Assembly (NCBI RefSeq): GCF_905220415.1
Contig: NC_059564.1
Location: forward strand, 4,414,501 to 4,478,500
Direction of reading: 5' to 3'
Length of the DNA stretch: 64,000 bases
Source: Colias croceus
Lineage: Eukaryota; Arthropoda; Insecta; Lepidoptera; Pieridae
Below, piece after piece: positions 57,148 to 64,000 of the stretch; position 1 is the first letter of the stretch; the number at the start of each line of letters is the position of its first letter. The notes beneath the pieces were generated by a model that saw only the letters and a list, made by a program, of their open reading frames with translations, searched no databases and was not told the DNA's origin. A program made the position numbers and the translations under genes.

Positions 57148-57431
57148 TCATTTATAGAAAATATCGAATTAAAATGCTACAATTATTACTTCAAAGTCTT
57201 ACTTTTGCAAAAAAGAGTTATTACCCGCTTAATTCCATAGCTTAAACCAAAGCACAAAGTCGGAGGTGCAAATGAAAATAGTTGATAGCGAAACAAATCG
57301 AACTTCACACGTCACAGTTCAATTGTGAAGGCATTTAATTAAACGCCCGTTTGTTTTTACGCCAGTGCGTTTGTAAAATGTCAATATTTTTTGTTTTAAC
57401 GTAACATAAAAAAGCGTGCAGCGTTATTAAA

Positions 57432-57678
57432 TCCATACTTTACTTATATTAGAAATGCGAAAGTAACTCTGTCTGTCTGTTACTCAATCACGCCTTAACT
57501 ACTGAACCAATTTGCATGAAATTTGGTATAGAGATATTTTGTTACCCGAGAAAGGACAAAGGCTACTTTTTACCCCGGGACATAGGATAGGTTTTATTCC
57601 GGAAATCCCACGGGAACGGGAACTAGGTATACGGGTTTTTCTTTGACTGCGCGGGCGAAGCCGCGAGTGAAATGCTAG
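57432..57678 (+). mobile_element. Helitron-like element, Hel-A variant (A')
   Basis: Shares GTTACTCAATCACGCCTTAA with the copy at 14453; ends AAATGCTAG. Confidence 0.72.
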
Positions 57679-57950
57679 TTATGTTATAAATCGCAACTAA
57701 TGCTACAAAAACATAATCATTTATTAAAATAAAACATTAACTACTAACTTATTTAAATAATTTGCCTTAAATACAATAAACGAACCTCCCTAACATTCCC
57801 TCGAAGGGAGGAAATTTCAGCGAAGTTTGCCAATTAAAAGTCACTCAGATGTTCAACTTTATGGTATGGCTTTTACCCCGGTTTTGTGCGGATTTTAATA
57901 ACTTTATTTAGAGGGATTTCAGTACAAAATGGTTTGTTTTTAGACGATTA

Positions 57951-58158
57951 CTAGATTTCCGCCCGCGTTTTCAAAGTAAACCCGCATATTTCCCGTTCCC
58001 GTGGGATTTCCGAGATAAAACCTATCCTATGTGTTAATCCAAGTTACCCTCTACATGTGTGCTAAATTTCATTGTAATCGGTTCAGTAGTATTTGCGTGA
58101 AAGAGTAACAAACACACACACATCATCACAAACTTTCGCATTTATAATATTAGTAGGA
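57951..58158 (-). mobile_element. Helitron-like element, Hel-A
   Basis: CTAG at 57951-57954; the hairpin core is deleted as in 5320-5523. Confidence 0.74.
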
Positions 58159-58329
58159 TAGGATTAGTTCGTGTGAATATGTGTAACTAGCATTTTTAAA
58201 GGGTAGTTAGTATAAGGTACTTCCGAATTTAGAGACATATAGTTCATCAGTTCCTCATCCAGTTAGATAGACTAGATTGAATATTCGTTCGTAAAAAATG
58301 GTAAAATAACACTATTATACCATAACTAT

Positions 58330-58566
58330 TAAAAAAAATGTATGTGTATACTAGTGTACACATGTAAGAAGTGAAACTTACCTATTTATGACCTTATTTT
58401 TCAAAAAATTATTTACTATATCCAACTTTACAGAAATACGTCGAATCACGCGTGGTAGTTAGGGATAAGAAAAGATGGCGCGTAACGGAAAAATGTCACG
58501 CGTAAAGAAAAAATGTTACACTAAATTTTTTTCCAACCCCGATAAAGAAGTTTCAACTTCAAAAAC
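58330..58566. mobile_element. Interspersed repeat H
   Basis: Same blocks and order as 35301-35532, slightly diverged. Confidence 0.68.
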
Positions 58567-59739
58567 TGTACTATTACACTTTCAAATTTAAACAATTGAA
58601 CCAATTTTTATGGTTCTCTACCTTTTCGCCGAAAATTCTTTGCCATATTTTCACTTGCCAACCAACATTTCGCAGAATTATATTTCGCCGAATAATCATT
58701 TGCCAACTTATCATATTATTTTGTTTTATTTACCTCACTGCAGTTACCAACTGTAAGTTTGTTCTTTCCGAGCAAAATTCGTATAAGTACTTAGTTATGA
58801 TACTTTGAATGATAAATCCATGCAAGCAAAGCCGCGGTCTGATAACTAGTAACTTACTTTTTAATTAACCTCCCATACTTATGTATAGCATACACCTATT
58901 TAATTAGCTTCCCATATTATTTATAGCAGATACCTATTTCGCACCTCTACACTAAGAAGCTATAATTACCGGTATCGGTATAGGTATCGTTATCGGTATG
59001 GTTATTATCACGTAACAGTAAATTAACAGTTATAATTATGCGTTATAATTGCTACTTTTCGGTGTGTGGTGTGAATCACACGGCTGTTATTAGCTACCTC
59101 GTCATATAATTATGACGATTCTAATGAGGTTTTGTTGAATATGTAGGAATCAGTGTTATTTTGTAGGTTTTATTTTTTAAAATATGAGGTGGAAGACAAT
59201 TTCCTACAGGGCTAAGTAAAATACAAGTAGGTACCTATGTTTCTCAATGTAAGTATGTCTGGGGATATAATATAGGTATTTACAAGCTAAATTAACGGCA
59301 TCAATTTTTCGAAATACGTCTTATTTAAAATTTAAACATTCATAACAATTTAATGGTTAGGAATTGCCTACTAATAAACATGTTTTTCCTAAACATTATG
59401 TCACGGCTTTTGCTGGGTTAGTAAAGCTATGTCTAGTAAGTTGTCCTACCATATTATGAAGAATAAAATATTTCATCAGGCGATATCAAAAACGTATAAA
59501 CGAACTATCAACTATCCCGGTTTAATAATATAAAACAAATTAAAAATAGCATAAACATACATTCATAATCTAATAATTTATAAAAAGTACATCGAAAACC
59601 ATCGTCAATTTAATTAAAAAAAAAACAACAATGACATATATGTCATTCGTTTCGCGCCAAAAGCACCCACGCACAGATAATCATTGAGTACAAAGAGGGA
59701 TGCGCCATAAAATTGCGCGTCCAATGAAGCGGGAAAACA
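58567..59739. other. Intronic DNA with a TTTGCC/TTCGCC patch
   Basis: 58622-58710 repeats TTTGCC, TTCGCC and CTTGCC; compare 10975-11062. ACCGGTATCGGTATAGG near 58971 is a short GGTATC microsatellite. No gene. Confidence 0.35.
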
Positions 59740-59910
59740 TCTCTAATATATAAAAATCAATGCCACTTTTCGTTGTAATTCCATAACTCGAGAACGGCTG
59801 AACCGATTTCGATAATTCTTTTTTTATTATATTCCTTGAAGTACGAGGATGGTTCTTATGTAGAGAAAACGTTAATATGTACCACGGGCGAAGCCGGGGC
59901 GGACCGCTAG
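59740..59910 (+). mobile_element. Helitron-like element, Hel-E
   Basis: TCTCTAATATATAAAAATCA start to GGGCGGACCGCTAG end. Confidence 0.76.
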
Positions 59911-60057
59911 TATGTTTATATAGTGATGTGTCAATTTATCGATGTTCGCAATTTCTTTAATTAATGTTGACGAATATATTAACATAATTTTTGTGATTCA
60001 TGCTGCATATATGTGAGTTTTCTTTGATCAATATTCATTGCACATAATTTGGTTCAA

Positions 60058-60236
60058 TCTATACTAATATTATAAAGCTGAAGAGTTTGTTTGTATGTTT
60101 GTTTGTTTGAACGCGCTAATCTCGGGAACTACTGGTCCGATTAGAAAAATTTGAAGGCTATAAGGCTATATGTATATCATCACGCTAAGACCAACAAGAG
60201 CGGAGCAATGCGGGTGAAACGGCGGGGAACAGCTAG
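60058..60236 (+). mobile_element. Helitron-like element, Hel-B
   Basis: TCTATACTAATATTATAAAG start; internal deletion of the GTTAGATAGCCC part; ends GGGGAACAGCTAG. Confidence 0.74.
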
Positions 60237-62154
60237 TAAAATATAAGCTTGAATCACATATTTCGCTCAAAACAAAAACGACCGATTTAAATTCTCATAT
60301 CTATAGAAAATTACAACTTTACAGCTTCATTTTTTTTATTATAACACCTTAAAGTTTTTTCAGCGTTCATATAATTCAGAAATCAACTCCATTGATTTTA
60401 TTTAAATGGACGAAAACAGATTTTGTAGCAAGAACTACGCGATTGAGTAAAATATTAGAAATAAAAACTCAACAAAGTCATATCACAAAGCTAGTGACGT
60501 AAAATATCAACAGAAGGTTATTTTTTATACGCATACTAAGTACCCGCATTATTTTTTATTATTTTTACCAAGAAAACATTTCATAGATAAGGGGTGTAGA
60601 AATAACATAATAATTAGTGTCGTCCTGTCAAAATGTCATGTTCTTTTATAATCAATTCAAAGAAATTCAACTTCGCTATATTAATTGAAGGTAAGAATTG
60701 TTCTTGTATTTTATTTATAACACTTGTTTTTTTTTTTAATATAAAAGTAAATTTTGTGAGGCAACTGTTTCACGCAAAATATCAATGTAAATTTTGTGTG
60801 GATGTTTGTAACTCTTTCACGTAAAAACAGCTAATTGGATCTGTATGAAATTTGGTACAGAGATAGATAATAGTCTCGATTAGTCCATAGGCTTTTTTTA
60901 TCCGTGTAGCATTCAAGTAAAGTAAGAGACTACAGCTAGTTATTCTCGGAAACATAAAGATTAGATGCAAAATTTCCTATTTTCCTAATGAATTGAAGTT
61001 TTGTACTACAACATAGACAGACAAACTTACCAACTTGTATCTAAGTACAAATTTTCTAACGGCACAAAATCTGGTTTTCAATCCCAATAAAATTGATTCT
61101 CACACAAAATTTATGTTTATTGTATCTTCATCACCAATAATTTTTATTAAAGCTATACACATGCTAATGTGGCTTGTCAAAACGTCCGCCATCTTGTTTA
61201 TAGACTATAATAGACACTAATAATGTCAAATAGCGATTAAATCATAGATAATGGATTATAAATTATGCTTGTCTATGTGTAAATAAAATTAAAGTGTTTG
61301 TTTGTTATGTTAAAATAGCTTTTAATGGAATGTGCCTACATTTTTGTAAGTTTGTTCTAGCTAACCTTCGAACAAGTAATAGATAGATAGATAGAAGCCT
61401 AGATAATTGTATTTTAAATCTGTAGGATTGAAAAAATGTCAATCTGATTTTGCTTACAAGCAGTCGGACGCGAAATTTTACGATAAAATAATATTTTGAA
61501 TATTATTCAAACACCCAACATCGTTGCAAAGATTATGATAAACTTTACTACTTCGATAATTTTAGCACGCTTAAATTAGCTTCACCTGTATGTCTTCATT
61601 GTCGTTCGTTCGATGACAAAATACATAATATGAATTTATCTTATAAAAGCGATTTATGTTTTTTTTAAACTATATTTATTTATGTTTAAATTGTTAACAG
61701 AACCCTAGATTTCTAGACCGGTTTTAATTGCAATAGCCATACATAATTCAGTGTTACTTCACAGGCCACCCCCTCTAATTAATGACATAATAATCTTGTT
61801 TCTAAACTAAAGCTGCATCTACACAGAGCTATGTGTAATGATTGTCTATGTTAGGTACGTAATTCCTATATTAGACTTCTTCTAGAATATTAGACTTCGT
61901 CTATTATTAGCTTTCAAATTGAAATTTGATTGGAAATTTTTGTAAATCGATATATTATATATTCATACAAATACTAAACAATATAATATCGTATTCTTTC
62001 AAATATAGACATAAATTTTGTGGGCCATGTCTTCGTTGTTTTTTCACGCAAAGAGCCTGATCTGAACCTACTTATTCTAACGAAAAGATATAAAAAACTT
62101 GATTTACGCAACAAAGAAAGCTATTTTACCTAAAACTGCCCATTTTCCTTGCAA
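60237..62154. other. AT-rich intronic DNA
   Basis: No exon recognised. Decayed Hel-A words near 60800-60860, a TAGA microsatellite at 61380, and AAGATGGCGGA on the minus strand at 61185-61195. Confidence 0.35.
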
Positions 62155-62280
62155 TCGGATCAAATATGGAGTTTCCTTCCGGTTCTTCTCCATAGATACT
62201 GCTTTCCGAATCGGTGGTAAAAATATGACGATTCAAAAGTGCTTCTAGAAGTCTAATGGAATAAATAAATGTTTGCAAAA
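62155..62280 (+). repeat. LINE 3' UTR fragment
   Basis: Reverse orientation of the segment at 46990-47155: CTGCTTTCCGAATCGGTGGT and AAAAGTGCTTCTAGAAGTCT. Confidence 0.68.
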
Positions 62281-62555
62281 TGAACCAATGTTGATGACTA
62301 AAGCTCATTGAAGACGTGTGTGGATGTACCATTACATTTCCAAATTAGGAAAAGTCATTAATCGTTCGTTGATATTGAGATAGTTTCTGAGAAATAAAGA
62401 ATGCGATGGGATAGTGGCATAGTGGGGTCGTGGGATTCTATAGATACAAGTACTAATTAGGTTCAATCTGAAAAATTGCTGTTTGCTAGACTAATGAATA
62501 AAATGCCATTAATAGATATAAATGTTTAATTAGGATTTAGGAATAGTTTATCTGT
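62281..62555. other. Spacer
   Basis: Nothing recognised. Confidence 0.3.
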
Positions 62556-62780
62556 TTTTGAAGTGAAACTTCTTTATCGGGATTGTAAAAAAATTTAGTG
62601 TAACATTTTTTCGTTACGCGTGACATTTTTCCGTTACGCGCCATCTTTTTCTTATCCCTACCACGCGTGATTCGACGTATTTCTGTAAAGTTGCATATAG
62701 TAAATTATTTTTTGAAAAATAAGGTCTTAAAGAAGTTTCACTTCTTACGTGTGTACACTAGTACACGCACACATTTTTTT
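62556..62780. mobile_element. Interspersed repeat H, opposite orientation
   Basis: Starts TTTTTGAAGTGAAACTTCTT and runs through CGTTACGCGCCATCTTTTTC to TGTACACTAGTACACGC. Confidence 0.7.
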
Positions 62781-63358
62781 TAGTCTATGGATTTGGAAAA
62801 GTCTTTACGTTCTATATCAAAACAAGTCAGTCAGTCAGTTTATAAGTTCAGCAGTAAAGAATACTAATATTATTAACGCGAAAGTCTATATCTGTTTCAC
62901 TTTTACATCTTAACTACAGGACCCATAAAATGAATGTAGTTTGAAATACAGGTTCATATAACCTATATATGAATACTTTTTTAAATTAAGCAATCCCTAA
63001 ACTTTTGAAATAGGGGATACAAGTTTTTACACGTGTTTTTGTCCGCGGCACATATTATATAAATTAAAAAACACCGCAAACCCACATAAATTTATCATTA
63101 CACCACAAAAAACAAAATTTTCCACATATTTCCACAAACCGGATGTCCATCACGCGACCAATGGTGTATGACTACTCAAACGGCAGAATAACATCAATAA
63201 TGGTGTTGTTAATTGGATTGTCAAGCCTCATTAGTTGACCAACTAGATGCCATGGTCACTTAGCTGTTTCTGAGAATTAATCGATGTATTTTTAACGGAT
63301 TTAAAACGGGTTTTATTTGTTTCATTAGTTGTAAATAGTAATTGAGAATGATCAATAT
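62781..63358. other. Spacer with Hel-A 5' fragment
   Basis: ATACTAATATTATTAACGCG near 62861 is a decayed Hel-A start. Otherwise AT-rich. Confidence 0.35.
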
Positions 63359-63618
63359 AACAAGTGATAACTGCGATAAAAACAACCGACTTCAAACTTG
63401 CACTTGCAACATTTACAAATACAGACTAAAATGCTTATAAAATAAAAACTACTGGGCCTATCCGAATAAAATTTTTATGGGACTAATTCGACACCATCCC
63501 GCATCGAACAAAAAAAGAACCACGTAAATCGGTTCAGAAACCTCGGAGTAATCGGTGTACAAAAAAAAACATACCGGCCGAATTGATAACCTCCTCCTTT
63601 TTTTGAAGTCGGTTAAAA
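63359..63618 (-). mobile_element. Interspersed repeat J
   Basis: Minus-strand copy from AACAAGTGATAACTGCG to GAAGTCGGTTAAAAA. Confidence 0.73.
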
Positions 63619-64000
63619 ATGCTTATTATATTAAACACTATTATCTTGTATAGGGAGGAAATATGTAATTTCTTTAGTTGGCAATATTGTTATTTCATTA
63701 TTTGTAAAAAATAACAAAGACTGAAATCTATTGAGAAACATGAAAAAATTTTAAACATAAAGTTTCTATTTTAAACACAAAGGTTTCTTTAGTAGGTGAT
63801 AATATATGCTATATTTTTATAATTTTAATTTAGTAATTTAAATAGGTATTAAAAGTTTTATAATTTCTCTCCCGGGCATGCTGTAGGTAGTGTAAAAAAC
63901 AAATTTTATCGACAACCACACGGCGCATCCCTACAAAACAATTTTTATTGCAACTCACCCCTATACATAAATATTTACAAGATGTAGCAACCCTAATGAT
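63619..64000. other. AT-rich right edge
   Basis: No inv exon or repeat recognised before the window ends. Confidence 0.35.

Larger units (their letters stand above)
38787..64000 (-). other. Large inv intron, first exon not found
   Basis: No sequence encoding the N-terminal eh1 or EH2 motifs, or the conserved WPAWVYCTRYSDRPSSG-type stretch, was recognised on the minus strand up to the right edge. The intron therefore probably exceeds 25 kb. It is full of repeats, with some single-copy islands described below. Confidence 0.7.

Overview
The window looks like nuclear DNA of a butterfly or moth (Lepidoptera). It is AT-rich, almost gene-free and packed with short repeats. Many of these have the structure of small non-autonomous Helitrons: a 5' TC start, a GC hairpin such as GCGGGCGAAGCCGCGGGC near the 3' end, and a terminal CTAG before a T. 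Truncated non-LTR retrotransposons, tRNA-derived SINEs and inverted-repeat MITEs fill much of the rest. The only clear host gene is the 3' part of an engrailed-family homeobox gene on the minus strand. I identify it as invected (inv) from its homeodomain and from a 6-base exon that encodes the invected-specific Arg-Ser pair.

Layout: (1) 1-28 kb is an intergenic repeat field. An intact DDE transposase ORF lies at 299-1630, and an 864-bp element built of TATCGATA motifs lies at 26852-27715, about 1 kb past the inv stop codon. (2) 28.76-38.79 kb holds the last three inv exons in minus-strand order: the 6-nt microexon (38781-38786), a homeodomain N-terminal exon (33788-33888), and the terminal exon (28765-29025) with the rest of the homeodomain, the EH5 tail and the stop. 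(3) 38.79-64 kb has no further inv exon that I can find, so the first exon probably lies beyond the right edge and the intron upstream of the microexon exceeds 25 kb. This stretch is repeat-rich, with a few single-copy GC-richer islands that are candidate regulatory DNA.

The most unusual structure is next to the last inv exon. The splice acceptor and the first ~9-15 codons of that exon (homeodomain residue 18 onward) are repeated seven more times in the intron at 29045-30810. Each recognisable copy ends at an in-frame stop, and most keep the AG acceptor and the HEFAENRY-type peptide. Several copies differ from the true exon mainly at third codon positions. One copy was later split by a truncated LINE. 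Other notable items are head-to-tail tandem Helitron-like elements (16353-16693 and 33062-33720), a Helitron nested in a Helitron (46119-46561), a 5S rRNA fragment (44393-44435), and scattered AAGATGGCGGC-type (PHO/YY1-like) words, four of the five in the large inv intron.

All calls come from reading the sequence by eye. Repeat boundaries are good to a few bases where ends are named, and looser for decayed copies.
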